Assembly (NCBI GenBank): GCA_018350325.1
Contig: JAEVLN010000002.1
Coordinates: 4,881,456-4,945,455, forward strand
Length of the DNA: 64,000 nt
Direction of reading: 5' to 3'
Source: Globodera rostochiensis
Taxonomy: Eukaryota; Nematoda; Chromadorea; Rhabditida; Heteroderidae
Shown: one piece after another, positions 45,739-56,343 of the stretch
Layout of the letters: the number at the start of each line of letters is the position of its first letter
Numbering within the stretch: position 1 is the stretch's first letter
The notes under the pieces: model-generated
Told to the model about the DNA's origin: nothing
Databases searched by the model: none
The model's input: the letters and a program-made list of their open reading frames with translations, nothing else
Translations under genes and position numbers: made by a program

Positions 45739-45963
45739 TTAACTTAGTTTCTCTTTAATCCTATGGTTTATTGGGTATGCCCCTACCGACGTGCCATGGG
45801 GAAGTTCCAAATCAGGCAGTAGCGGCACGCCGTTTCTACGCCTTATAATTTGTTTATACAATCGGACGTGATTATCGTTTCTTAGACAATTTAAAATTAA
45901 AACAAAAAATAAGCAATATTTAAAAAATAATGAATTACGCCTAATTGAAGTTGAAATTTGCAA
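45739..45963 (-). CDS. 74-codon open frame, unknown
   Basis: The minus strand ends in TAA at 45,739. The N-terminal 30 residues are hydrophobic (FFVLILNC), but a CTAAG acceptor-like site follows them. The plausible exon starts after it: NDNHVRLYKQIIRRRNGVPL then LPDLELPHGTSVGAYPINHR. The latter has balanced composition and GC-richer codons. If the upstream part is intron, no signal peptide exists. Family unknown. Confidence 0.38.
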   Translation of the reverse strand: MQISTSIRRNSLFFKYCLFFVLILNCLRNDNHVRLYKQIIRRRNGVPLLPDLELPHGTSVGAYPINHRIKEKLS

Positions 45964-45999
45964 ACATTTTTAATTGATTAAAACATTGTTCTCTTTAAA

Positions 46000-46815
46000 A
46001 TTATTATGAGTACATTAACATTCACCCTACCCGCGTGTTTAAGCATTTATAACTTTGAAAATTGCATAAATATGTTTTTTGTTTAATTGGCCTATATTTC
46101 CTTTATTTGTTATTCACATTATCAGAAAAAAGTAATTTATTTCAATGCTTCATAACATCTTGTAAAAACGCATGTTTAACCCTATTTTAGATTTTTGTGC
46201 AATATTAGGAATACTTTCAATGTTCAATTATAACATAGTTCTTTTCTTGTTCATCAACTAAAAATTGTTAAATTAAACATTTCGTTTAAAATTGCGCATT
46301 ATCTTTGGAGTTTTATAGTTCTAGATTTTATTAAAATTTTCCAGCATTTCCCATATTAACGGTGGCTTAACAGGGATAGTTTTTTGAATTTGGTTTTAAT
46401 CGCCATTCCAATGTTCATTTAGCACCACACATATTTACCCTTTTAATTTCGCATCCTTTATTATTTTTTTTTTAAATTTCCAATTTACTGATTTTTTTCT
46501 AGGGTTTTAACAAGAGTATAAAATTAAATTTTCGTTCCAATATAAGCATATCAGTATATAAATATTTTTTAAATACAAATTAATGCACCGAAACGACATT
46601 TTCTTCATACTCGTTTTTTGCTTAGCTGATAATCAGTTGAATTTATTAATTATTAATTAACAAATATTTTAAAAATTTTTATGTAATACTGTTATTGTTT
46701 CAATGTACAGCTATTATTTTCTTAGAACAAAAAAAATCATTTTTGCTATTGTAATAACTAGCATTAAATTAAATTTTTAAAAATTCAAAAGTTGACGACA
46801 AATAAATTGTGAATT
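46000..46815. other. AT-rich stretch, no gene seen
   Basis: Unique to the B-only segment; no supported feature. Confidence 0.5.
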
Positions 46816-46821
46816 CCCTTT

Positions 46822-46923
46822 TTATTCAATAATTTGAAAATTTAAGACGTCGCAGTTACAGGTATATGTCCGCTCTGGTGACATGCGACGCAGAATTTGT
46901 TGAAAGTGAACGTTCTGTACCAT
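46822..46923 (-). CDS. 33-codon open frame, unknown
   Basis: Minus strand from ATG (46,923) to TAA (46,822): MVQNVHFQQILRRMSPERTY then TCNCDVLNFQIIE. GC-richer than the flanks and hydrophilic. Could be an exon or small ORF. Confidence 0.28.
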   Translation of the reverse strand: MVQNVHFQQILRRMSPERTYTCNCDVLNFQIIE

Positions 46924-47237
46924 AATTTATTTTTCTATTAATGTTTTTGAAGCAATTCTGCAGAATCTTTTGTAATTAAAGTTTTTAACATGTGGATTTA
47001 AGGAATTCATTGTGTAATTCTTTTATTTTTAGTTTTATGGCTTTGACAAACCAAATGAACTGATCAATGCAAGCTGGTGCTAATTGTCTTTTCGTATTAT
47101 AAAATTTATAGTTAATTTTTCAACTCAATTGATTTTTTTGTGTTTTATATTCATTAGCAATAAATATCTAGTTCAACAAGAGTGTTAACAAAGAAATGCT
47201 GGTATTGGTGTACAATTAAGTAATTATTTTTATTAAT

Positions 47238-47417
47238 TTATACATTTGCGCTGTGGTCTTCGTTGCGTAAAACAAACAATTTGGGTTGAATGGTGCCAAA
47301 GCCGAGGCCGTACAGGCGCCCGTAGGGCGGTTTCTGCTCGCGCATGCGCAAGTCTCCTTGGTAAAAGATGCCATCACTGAACGGAACACAAGCATGTTCT
47401 TGTCGGGAAGGACGGAA
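47238..47417 (-). CDS. Exon related to the chromodomain pseudogene 5' part
   Basis: 59 codons open on the minus strand between TAA stops: QEHACVPFSDGIFYQGDLRM, REQKPPYGRLYGLGFGTIQP. KPPYGRLYG and the next 40 nt correspond to the start of exon 1 at 14,603, where two extra bases shift the frame. The upstream portion is missing in block A, and the downstream chromodomain is missing here. A YxGxL...YGxLxGxG pattern recalls MORN-like repeats only loosely. Confidence 0.45.
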   Translation of the reverse strand, partial: FRPSRQEHACVPFSDGIFYQGDLRMREQKPPYGRLYGLGFGTIQPKLFVLRNEDHSANV

Positions 47418-48349
47418 TTACAAGCTTACTAAAATTTTAAGTTTTTATAGTTCCCGCTTTTGAAGCGTTGATTCCATCACCCTCGTTGGTGCTAAATTTA
47501 AATAAAATATAAAATGGTAATAATTATAGTAATTAATTTTTTAAAATAACTAATAGTCTTCTTAAATTTTTGCAAATCTTATTTTATAACGTATTCTATA
47601 ATTCAAGGTGGCCGGTTGATTTAAATTAGTATTTTTAAAGGGTATTTATTCTATGATAAATATTTGCGATTTTTTGTTAAACAAATATGATCTGAATTAT
47701 AAAAATAACATTTACCTATTCTTTTTTTTTGCGTTTATTTTATTTACTGATTAAATTTGTAAATATTTCAACTTTTTTCTAGCTTGCATATTTTTCCAAT
47801 TTTCTAATGACAATTCAAATAATAGCTTTAATTTGTATTATATTTTTCTATTAATTGCTATTAATTTAGGACATTTAATTGTAAAAAAGGGTTCCTAAGT
47901 GAAGGAATTTTTATTTATGCTTTAAAACGGTTTCACCAGATTTACAGTAAAATATATATTATTTAAATGTTTTGGTTTTATATGAAAGGTTATATAGCGC
48001 TCCTAAATTAAATGTTTTATTTTAATCTGTCTTTATGCTGATCTTTTTAGTGTTGGTGGCCCAGTACATGTATTGGCGCTCGGTTCTGTGAACTCTTTTT
48101 TAAATGTTATTATTTTTTTTTGTAAATGATTTGCACTGGTCGACGGTTGCATCCCTAACTTGGTTATTAATCGTCGATGACCATCACTGACGAAGACCAG
48201 TTATTTAAGTCCAACCATTTTTATTGTTCCAGTTGAAATTATTTAAATATTTGCATTTTCCATTATTATCTAAACTTTAATGTTGAATATTTTTTTTAAA
48301 TTTTTGTTATTTCTTAAAGATTAAAAATAGAGATCCAATTTGTGATAAT

Positions 48350-48840
48350 TAGAGAGCGGATTTATATTGAATAAAAACCGCGAAATATTGACTTAATATT
48401 GACCAAAAACCCCCAAAATATTGATTAAAAAATGTGCAAAACTGACCAACTCCAGTAAAATTTTGCGTAAAACCCATTAAAATTCGTCATTTTTTTAAAG
48501 TACTATTTTTCATTTGTTTTTGAAAATTTTATAAAAATATTAAAAAAAAATTTTAGGGGAAATGTCGATCTTTGAGGGTGGATTTTTGGTCAAAGATAAC
48601 ATTTTTTAGGGTACATTTTTGGTTTGAAAAAATTTTGATTTTTGAGAGTGCATATTTCGTTTTTAGCTTTTTTTTCTTAAGAAGTTTTGGGAAAAAGGGC
48701 CTAAAATATTGAATTTCTATAAAAATTTTCGGAAATATACCTAAAATACAGCATTCTCAAATAAATGCCTAAAATATTGATTTATTCTCAAAAAGCCAAA
48801 ATATTGATTTATATTGACTAAAAAGTCGCTCTAATTGTAA
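48350..48840. repeat. ATATTGA(C/T)TAAAAA repeat, copy of 61,862 family
   Basis: Reiterated ATATTGATTAAAAA-type words with AAAACCCCCAAAATA, a long AAATTCGTCATTTTTT and TTTTAGGG(G/A)AAATG section, ending TTGACTAAAAAGTCGCTCTAA. The same order is found at 61,862-62,355, with GGGACTAAAAA in place of ATTGACTAAAA. Part of an 0.85-kb insertion absent from block A. Confidence 0.7.
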
Positions 48841-50134
48841 AATATTAACGCTATTTTTGGGCTTCCTTATGATCCTCTATTCTACAAAAAACATTTAAAA
48901 AATAAAAATCGTCTCTAGTGATAATTATTTTTCAATTAATGTTGTGTTGTCGTTCGTTGAAGTATAGGGTATTTATGTTGGTGAAATCAACTTTTAAATT
49001 GAACATTAATACTTTGTTTATAATTAATGCTTTAATTTTATTAGAATTAGGCATTATTTGTAGATTATTTAAATTTTGTTATTAAAGTAAATAAATAAAC
49101 TTAAAATTTAAATTTAATCTACTATTATTTATTTATTTTTGCTTTTATAATTTATAATATAAATTACCGGCAAAAGCAGACGATTGATCTCGCCCAAACT
49201 GGCTGTATGAAAAATTTTTAATTATTTGCGCAGATTTTTTTATTGCATCGGTGATTCTTAGTATTTAAATTAGTTTTTTACCCAAAATTCATTAATCAAT
49301 ATGTTTAATCTTGTATTAAAAATACTGTAGATTCCATATTCAAACAAAAGAATTAATTTCGTTTGATTTGTTAATAAATTAATTGTCAATAAATGCGCCC
49401 AGCAATTTGGACCAATATCTCAATCTGTAAAATAACAAAAGATTTATTTTGATTGCCATAATTCTAACAACGGATTTACTTTATAGTCTTAATTTATATT
49501 TTTTTATTTTCATTATAAATTTGGTTGTTTGTATAGGTGTTAAAAAATATTATTTCAGGTTCAATTTACAGAACTGGTACTTTATGAATAATTAAATTAT
49601 TTTGAAATTTAGCTAACAAATTTATTATCTTACGTTTTATTTTTTTGCATTTGAAGCAGTGTTTGGGAATTTCTTGTTAAGTATTTCCTGCTTGTACCAT
49701 TTTTTGGGATAAGGGTGTTAATTTCAAGGGGTGCCTAGAACATAAAAAAATAATAAAAAACCTATCAAAGATGTATTTCAAAGAATGATTACTAGCAAAA
49801 AATGCCTTAGCAAAATATCCTCGAGCTAAAGAATTAATAAAATAAAATAATTAAAGTCAGCGGACGTATTTGAGATAAATTGTTGTGGTTTGCTGTTTAT
49901 GATGATGATAAAATGCAAGCTTGTAATTTTTTAATAAATGTGTTTTTAAAGTTTTTCTAAATAACTTTTTGTTATGACTAATTAAAAATAAATTAATGTA
50001 AGATATATCTCGAGTAAATTTTTTAATTTCAAATTTAAGCTAAATTTATATATAGTCACAACGTCTGTAAGTATAAATAAAAAATATTGTAACTGTTACA
50101 TTTTGCTTTAACCGATTTACTAATATATTCAAAC

Positions 50135-50250
50135 TTTCATTCGCCAACCCATAGGTTTTCCAATTTCGACATTCCCGGCGGCTAGAAGAAAAGTGCTCGT
50201 CTCTTTGTTTCGAAGTTGGACGCGTCCAATGGGCGTGTTCATGGTTTTTT
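50135..50250 (-). CDS. Exon-like fragment, paralogue of 16,858-16,985, frame open
   Basis: 116 nt on the minus strand between CACAG and GTTTGA: KTMNTPIGRVQLRNKETSTF then LLAAGNVEIGKPMGWRMK. The block A copy differs by many substitutions and one 12-nt indel but keeps reading frame and both borders; it has a single stop. This is the best evidence for an ancestral coding exon shared by both blocks. Function unknown. Confidence 0.45.
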
Positions 50251-50491
50251 CTGTGCGGATGTTGATTTTTAAATTTTTTAATAAAGCAAATTTTTGACTT
50301 GTAAAGATTGGTTAATAATTTTATCTTTTTTGATTTTAGAATCGTATTTGCACTAATTGGATAACTTTTTAGTTTTTTTTAACTAGATTTTGAAAAGTTA
50401 AATGTTCAATTACATTCTGACATTCATCATTAAGGAGAACTTTTTTTATTGTTTATTAGCGACGACAAAAGTTGATATTAATTAAATGGTT

Positions 50492-50671
50492 TTAATCTAT
50501 GAATATTTTATATAGTAAACACACGAATTTTAGGTTTATTAAATATTTGTATAGGCAATAATCAATTGCTGCCTCGTCGATTGTATTCCAATGATCCTTT
50601 GCCTCAACGAGGCGCGTCACATCTAACATCGTAGGCTTGCCATATTTTTCTTTACCTTGCGTAATGCATGT
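50492..50671 (-). pseudogene. pogo/Tigger-like transposase fragment
   Basis: 59 codons open on the minus strand: EKYGKPTMLDVTRLVEAKDH then WNTIDEAAIDYCLYKYLI. The LLDA-x-x-x-x-x-A-W-x-x-(I/V)-x-x-x-x-I-x-x-C pattern is that of the C-terminal helices of DDE_1 (pogo/Tigger, Tc1-mariner superfamily) transposases. A GTGTGT donor-like site follows NLKF. No catalytic domain nearby. It lies in the 50,525-52,590 insertion specific to block B. Confidence 0.4.
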
Positions 50672-51385
50672 TTATTTATTATTTATGTTATTTAAATAGT
50701 TTTAATCTTATTTTTATTTTTCATTAAAATTCTATCTAGTTAAACGAAAATTAGTAACATAATATGTAGAATCACTTACACACATATTTCAAAAACACGC
50801 AAACTTGGTTGTTTCGGGTGGTATTTAATGTAGTTAAAATTAACTCGTAATTGTTTAAATTATTTTAAAAATCTATCTGTTTTATTACGAATCAAATTAA
50901 TTAAGCTTTCGTAATTAAATCTTGATGAAATTTATTATTTCTTTATAATGCTTGGAGGCATGATGTAATAAAAGAGATCAATATTTTATATATAAAGCTA
51001 AAAATGTCTAAATTGTGGAATCACGATGTATCAAAAACTAAATTGAACCTATCGTTTATAATAAAATATAACATAACAAAACAAATACTTTTTTGTGTAG
51101 TAATAATTTTTATTTACATTAGTAGTAGGGTTTTTTGAATTACATTAAATAATTTTTCAAAATTTTATATGTTGAATCTCAAAATGTTCTTTACATCATA
51201 ATCAAAATTGTGTAAATGAGGATATTGTGGTAGCAAAAAGAGGGGGGGGGGGGAGAGTCGCCGACGATCAATTTTTTTTTAATTTTTTTTGTTGAGATTT
51301 GCAACAAATTTCAAAAAAGGGCCAATTTCATTTTTTGCGCTAACCTTTTTAAATTAATACTTTTTATTTGTGGGTGGGAGTATTT

Positions 51386-51406
51386 GGCAGTGCCGATGGC
51401 ACCGCC
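51386..51406. repeat. GC hairpin of dispersed repeat
   Basis: Arms GGCAGTGCC and GGCACCGCC surround GAT, in a reverse-type body (AAAAATTC follows). A G run lies 140 bp to the left (51,242-51,253). Confidence 0.65.
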
Positions 51407-51845
51407 ATAAAAATTCAAAAAGCAACGAAAATTCATTTAAAATTTAGCCTAATCCGCGTATCAAAAAACCACCCAATCTACCTGGTTTTTGCAATTGAAA
51501 AATCTATAAAAATATTTTTTAATTAATTTCAAAAAAATTTTTGCAAAATGTATACATTTAGGAAATGACGGCTTTTAAAAATTTTCAATAAATATATGCC
51601 AGATTTGAATAAATTCGTCGCTTCGAGCGAAATAAAACCACCAATCCAGGGTAAGACTCTTAACTTAAGAGTCTAAAAAGACAGAAAACCAATAAAATTA
51701 CGAATAAATAACAGTCAAATTAAATTAGTAGTAAATCTATGTCATAACGGGCAAAAGGGTACAATCACGCTTTGATTTCTCGTGTGCCTTTTTTGGATCA
51801 TTTTGAAATTGACGCCAAACTACATATTCGGTGTAAAAGTGAATG

Positions 51846-52175
51846 AATGAATGTTGTGCGGAAAAAAGGTCAGTGCTCAGTGCCAATCGAAGGATGACAA
51901 AGATACATAGTGAGAGCAGAGAAATAGGGAGAAGAGAAAGCGAAATAAATCTGTGGGCAGAGAAACAGAGAAAAGAAAGAAATGGGCAGAAAAAAGAAGA
52001 GAAAGGGGAAGGGAAAGCGCAATGATGAGAGCATAAAGAGAGGGGGAAAAGAAAGTTGTGAGCAGAGATAAAGAGAAACCAAAATAAAGCTTAATAAAGC
52101 AAAATGATGAGCAGAGAAAGGGAGGAAAGAATGCAGCAGATGAGAACAGAGAAAGAACAGAGTGGGGGGGGGGGG
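51846..52175. repeat. Purine-rich array with GAGCAGAGAAA units
   Basis: About 330 bp almost purely A/G on the plus strand, with repeating GAGCAGAGAAA / GGGCAGAGAAACAGAG units and a terminal run of 14 G (52,164). Open frames on both strands are composition artefacts. The complementary type (pyrimidine-rich, CTCTGC...) is at 62,615-62,740. Confidence 0.7.
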
Positions 52176-52370
52176 GGAACAATTAAGCGGTCCACCCATC
52201 TCATCCATATCAGTGTGAACAAAATCAAACAATATTTGTACCATAAAAACACTTAATAATTAATCTATATGTAAGCATGTTAATTTTAAAACTCGTAATT
52301 CAATAACTTTTAAATGTCTTTTTAAAAATAATATTTTGATCATCTGTTTTTGAATCTTTATTTAGTTTTT

Positions 52371-52460
52371 TTATTGGGCAACCATTCCCTGAAGAGTTAC
52401 AGACCCGGGACTGAAGTGTCTTTTGACTGGATGGTAAAAATCACTCGTACAGGCTTTCAA
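52371..52460 (-). CDS. Exon-like fragment, unknown
   Basis: 29 codons then TAA on the minus strand: LKACTSDFYHPVKRHFSPGS then VTLQGMVAQ. GC-richer than the flanks. Unrecognised. Confidence 0.25.
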   Translation of the reverse strand: MKACTSDFYHPVKRHFSPGSVTLQGMVAQ

Positions 52461-53283
52461 TTAGAAATTACTTAATAAACAAATATTTAAAATCATTATA
52501 TTTATGAATATTATTGTGTCTCCGGTTTTTTTTTGTTGTTCAAGAATTAGCCCAAATTCACAATTTGGTAGGTCATTGAATAAAGTTTTAAAAACAATAA
52601 ATAATCACTTTAAAAACTATTTTTGATTAGTCAAGTATACGGTATTCCAATAGCTAAACTTTTTCCCTGTTATTCTATGTGGCTTTTGTTTAATTGTGTA
52701 AATTTCTATTCCATTTTTTAGATTAAATTCATAACTAAATTGTTAAAATAAAAAAAAATCCCGACTTCCATTATTGATCAAAACTTTTTAAAACAAAATA
52801 GTCACTCAAAATGTGGAATGACAATCATAAACCCCACCGGTTGCGTTCATTTGGCCACAAAACAAAAGAATAGAATGAGAGAGAGAGAGAAAATTTCTGC
52901 CAATACTTCTTTTCCTCTTTCTCTGATGCTGTGCGCTTTATGAGTCTGCGCTCACTATGGCAATCAATAAAATGGTGATGTCGGGCGTCATTTTAATCGC
53001 CGTTCGTCATCAGGGCTGCACGAAATTTCGTTTCGTTTTCGTGTTTTTCGTCGTTTTCGTGGTTTTTTGGGTTTCGTTTTCGTGTTTCGTTTTCGTCCTA
53101 GAATTTTTTTTCGTTTCGTTTTCGTTTTCGAAAATAAAAAATAGTATTTTTCGTTTCGTTTTCGTTTTCGAAAATGAAAAATTTTACGAAAAAATCGAAA
53201 AAAAGTACACCCCTAAAGAATGGACTTTTGAAGATAATTTTAATTTTATGAGAGATAATCTAGTGTGTTGGACACCACAATAC

Positions 53284-53348
53284 ATCGTGGTGTAGTGGTT
53301 AGTGTTGAGCTCATTCGGGTTATCATTTGTCAGGTTCGATTCCACGGA
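53284..53348 (+). repeat. tRNA-like (Pol III) head inside hAT-type element
   Basis: A-box-like TGGTGTAGTGG (53,288-53,298) and perfect B box GGTTCGATTCC (53,333-53,343), 34 bp apart. CGTGG before the A box can pair with CCACG after the B box as a residual acceptor stem. It faces inward from the left terminal repeat toward the hairpin at 53,575. Confidence 0.7.
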
Positions 53349-53574
53349 CCTGCGACTCTCTTTTATGAATCTTTAGTGCAGAAATTTGTTCTTAAAAACA
53401 ATTTAAAAAGTTTTAAAATTATTTTACACTTTTAAAAATAAATATTTCGAACTTTCCTTTATAACTTACACAAACGTATGCTTTTTTCTTAATTTTCATT
53501 CAAAACCAAAGAAAAATTATGAATTTTTGGATCAATTTTCATATCAAAAACCGATCAAATTTAAAAAATTTCTC

Positions 53575-53596
53575 GGCGGTGCCTATCGGCACCGCC
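53575..53596. repeat. Perfect 9-bp GC hairpin
   Basis: Arms GGCGGTGCC and GGCACCGCC are exact complements around a TATC loop. The best-preserved member of the hairpin family. Confidence 0.9.
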
Positions 53597-53718
53597 GACT
53601 CCCCCTGTATTTGCAGAGGTGCCAACTCTATGGCATCGGGTCAAAAATATTGCTTTTTATAGTTATTTTTCTTAAAGAATCTTCAAAAAAATGCTTTTTT
53701 GAAAGGTGGTGGGTGGGT

Positions 53719-53740
53719 CGGCACTGCCGATAGGCGCCGC
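53719..53740. repeat. GC hairpin, second in hAT-type element
   Basis: Arms GGCACTGCC and GGCGCCGCT with loop GATA, in reverse orientation. Flanking sequence is shared with the truncated element at 4,397-4,931. Confidence 0.75.
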
Positions 53741-54299
53741 TAAATTTTTGAAGATCAAGTAGCACTATTTTCGGGAAATTCTCATTTTCACAAAATTCTA
53801 AATATGGCAAAATTGTGGCATTTGCCATAAAAATAGGGCAAATTGGCGCCCCTGCTCATCCAAAAATTTGTTAACGATTATTTTACTTTTCCCTTTCATC
53901 AGAAAATCTTGAAAACCAATTATTTTTGCATCATAATTTGTTGATTGGTTTTGCCTATGATTAAATTTGATTTTAAAATTTTCGTGTTTTTCGTTTTCGT
54001 TTCGTACGAAAACGTATATTTTTTCGTTTTCGTGTTTCGTTTTCGTCCTAGAATTTTTTTTCGTTTCGTGTTTCGGTTTCGTCCTAAAAAATTTTTTTCG
54101 TTTCGTTTTCGTTTTCGAAAATGAAAAATCCTGTTTTCGTGCAGCCCTGTTCGTCATTCATTCGTTCATTTCCATCCATTTTTTGTGCAGAGTTTGCTGT
54201 GCGGTCGTCCGCCTATTTTTACTCCAATTAAGATTTGTTATTCCGACTTTTTGGATTAGAAATGGGTTAATTCTAGAATTAATTTTGTAAACTGTCATT

Positions 54300-55810
54300 C
54301 GAAATTCGTTTTTATAAAGTTCATGGAAAAAAGTATTTTCACAAAATTTTTTATATTACCAGTTTACTATTTTTGGTTTGCCACTTCATTTTTGAAAAAT
54401 AAAGTTTAGTTAAATAAAAAATTGATGAATACGTACCTGATTTCAAACAATTGTTCTAATTTCCAAAAATCATTTCAGTTTAAATTTAAAAGCATAAATC
54501 GATTTACATGTTTTATTGTATTTCATGCTAATCTATTTTTAAATGCAAACAACATACGAAAAATTCTTGCATTGTTGTGTTAAAATTGACAATTTAAATT
54601 TTATGAAATTTTGTTAACTGCATCAAAACGGTTTTGAAAAGATAATTAAATGAAAATAAAAAGGTTCGTCAACTTAAGAAAAACGAAATCATAAAAAAAA
54701 TAATTTAAAAACAAATCTATCTTTAAATATAAAAAATAAAAATAAATTTTTAAGTTAATGCAAATTTAAAGGCTAAAAATACCAATTTGTAAATTAAATG
54801 TCTAATTTTTAACATAAAAACATCCAGTAAGCAATAATAAGTGCGTTTAAATAAAACGATAATTGGTTCTAGTAAAGATTAACAAACTCTAGTCGATCTA
54901 AAAGATGTCCTGCGATGAATCAAAATTAATAAAAAATTTTGTTGCGTTGAGCTAGCTATCCTTTCAAAAAATTTATTTTAAAAATCACTGTAAAACATTA
55001 TTTCTGTATTCCAACTTAATTTATTTTAAATATTCTAAAATTTTTTTAAATAATGCCATTATTAACTCCCAAACACATTTTTTCCAAATGGCTTAATATT
55101 TATAATGCTCTACCTAAATATAAACAACACTCAAAGCAAATAATGTTAAGTCAAAACAAATAAATTAATAAAAAATGTCAAATTTAAGTGATAATTATAT
55201 AAATATTAAATTTTAATGTTATTTTTAATATAATATTCTTATGCTAATGTGTTTCCGGGAGTAGACAACGAGATTGGCCGCCACAGAGTTTGAGCGATCT
55301 CAAAGACAGAAAAATAAACGGCCTATTTCTATTGCTTGAGGACGATAAATCTTTTAATGTTTAAACAAAATATTGTATGTGATAAAAAAACAACATTGAT
55401 TTTAAGAGAAAATTTGTAATAAACAAAAATTGATTTATGTTCAAAAGTAATTGCTTCGGTTCTCTTCAGATTTTAAATACTATATCCGCGCCATAGCAAA
55501 TTTTTCATTAAAGATAAAATAATTTTTAACGAACAAAGATTTTTCCTATCATCTTTGAAAAGTTGAAAGATTTACTTCTCTGGTTTGTTCATTAAAAAGA
55601 AATGTGTGTTTAATCACAATATAAAATATTCCTAGATTAAAAGTCAATTTAAGTAATAATATAACATATTTCTGAGAAAACATTTCAGGGCGTTGTGTTT
55701 GATTCTGTACTAAAAAAATAATAAATATTAAATTAAACTGTTTTAACATTAATAAAATAAATTTTCGATAAACTACAAGGAACAGAAAAATATTTTTTAA
55801 ATTTTAACTG
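54300..55810. other. A-rich non-coding stretch
   Basis: Collinear with 18,180-20,095; no gene seen. Confidence 0.55.
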
Positions 55811-55814
55811 AAGC

Positions 55815-56290
55815 AATTGGACTGCTTATATAGCAGTGAAGTCTTCCGTGTCACGGAAATACGGAATCACGGAATGCCAAAAAATTGGGATTACGTAATG
55901 CCAAAATATACGGAAACGAGCGTCCATCGTTCAAATAGTGTTCTCCGTAAGCGGTCGTCATGTTTTGGTAAAATTTGTTCTGAAAATGGTCCAAACCCAC
56001 AGATTTTTCCCCAACATTCGTTTGGGGAGGGGGCTAAATTCGCTTCGAAATTTACTCTTTTTTTTTTGCTATGGACATTTTTTTGGAGTGCCGGAATTCG
56101 AGATGCCATTTCGGATATTTTATCACCGATTACATTCCTGGTCGGAAGTGGTCGATAGGCGCCGTCAAGTTTTTTTTTTAAGATTTTAACGATATTTGTT
56201 AAGAAAATTCAAAAACAAGCGCAATATTAAAAATTTGCCGATCTGTCACCAAAATTTTAAATCGAGTCAAGTAAGGGCCCACCACCAGAA
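55815..56290. repeat. Element-like repeat, block B copy of 20,100-20,520
   Basis: Same CAGTGAAGTCTTCCGTGTCA start, CGGAA array, reverse body and hairpin remnant at 56,151. Block homology ends shortly after, at 56,343. Confidence 0.55.
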
Positions 56291-56343
56291 AAAAAATTTT
56301 ACATCAAAATAATAAAAAATATATAATACAAGAATTAAAAATG

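Larger units (their letters stand above)
53011..54149. mobile_element. Non-autonomous hAT-type element, 1,139 bp
   Basis: Terminal repeats CAGGGCTGCACGAAA at both ends (inverted), flanked by 8-bp duplications TTCGTCAT (53,003-53,010 and 54,150-54,157). Sub-terminal arrays of TTTCGTTTTCG occupy about 150 bp on each side. The interior from left: tRNA-like head (53,284-53,348), hairpins at 53,575 and 53,719, then a TTTGCCATA segment. The orthologous block A site (about 17,955) lacks the element, so insertion followed the duplication or was lost cleanly. Open frames inside are array artefacts. Confidence 0.92.
24161..56343. repeat. Duplication block B (right copy)
   Basis: This is the direct-orientation counterpart of 1-20,621, enlarged by B-only insertions: about 27,970-31,865, a 5.1-kb tandem duplication, 44,090-47,280, 48,150-49,000, 50,525-52,590 and a 1.1-kb hAT-type element at 53,011. 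It lacks block-A parts such as 6,610-8,490 and 8,560-11,230. Around 25,150-26,430 the order of segments is shuffled relative to 2,780-4,160. Confidence 0.9.

Noticed and set aside
51870..52244. 124- and 101-codon frames in the purine-rich tract
   Set aside because: Pure compositional artefact of a GA-rich array, open in several frames.
52957..54290. Open frames rich in F/V/S (RFVFVF) near the 53-kb element
   Set aside because: They read the sub-terminal TTTCGTTTTCG arrays of the hAT-type element in both directions.
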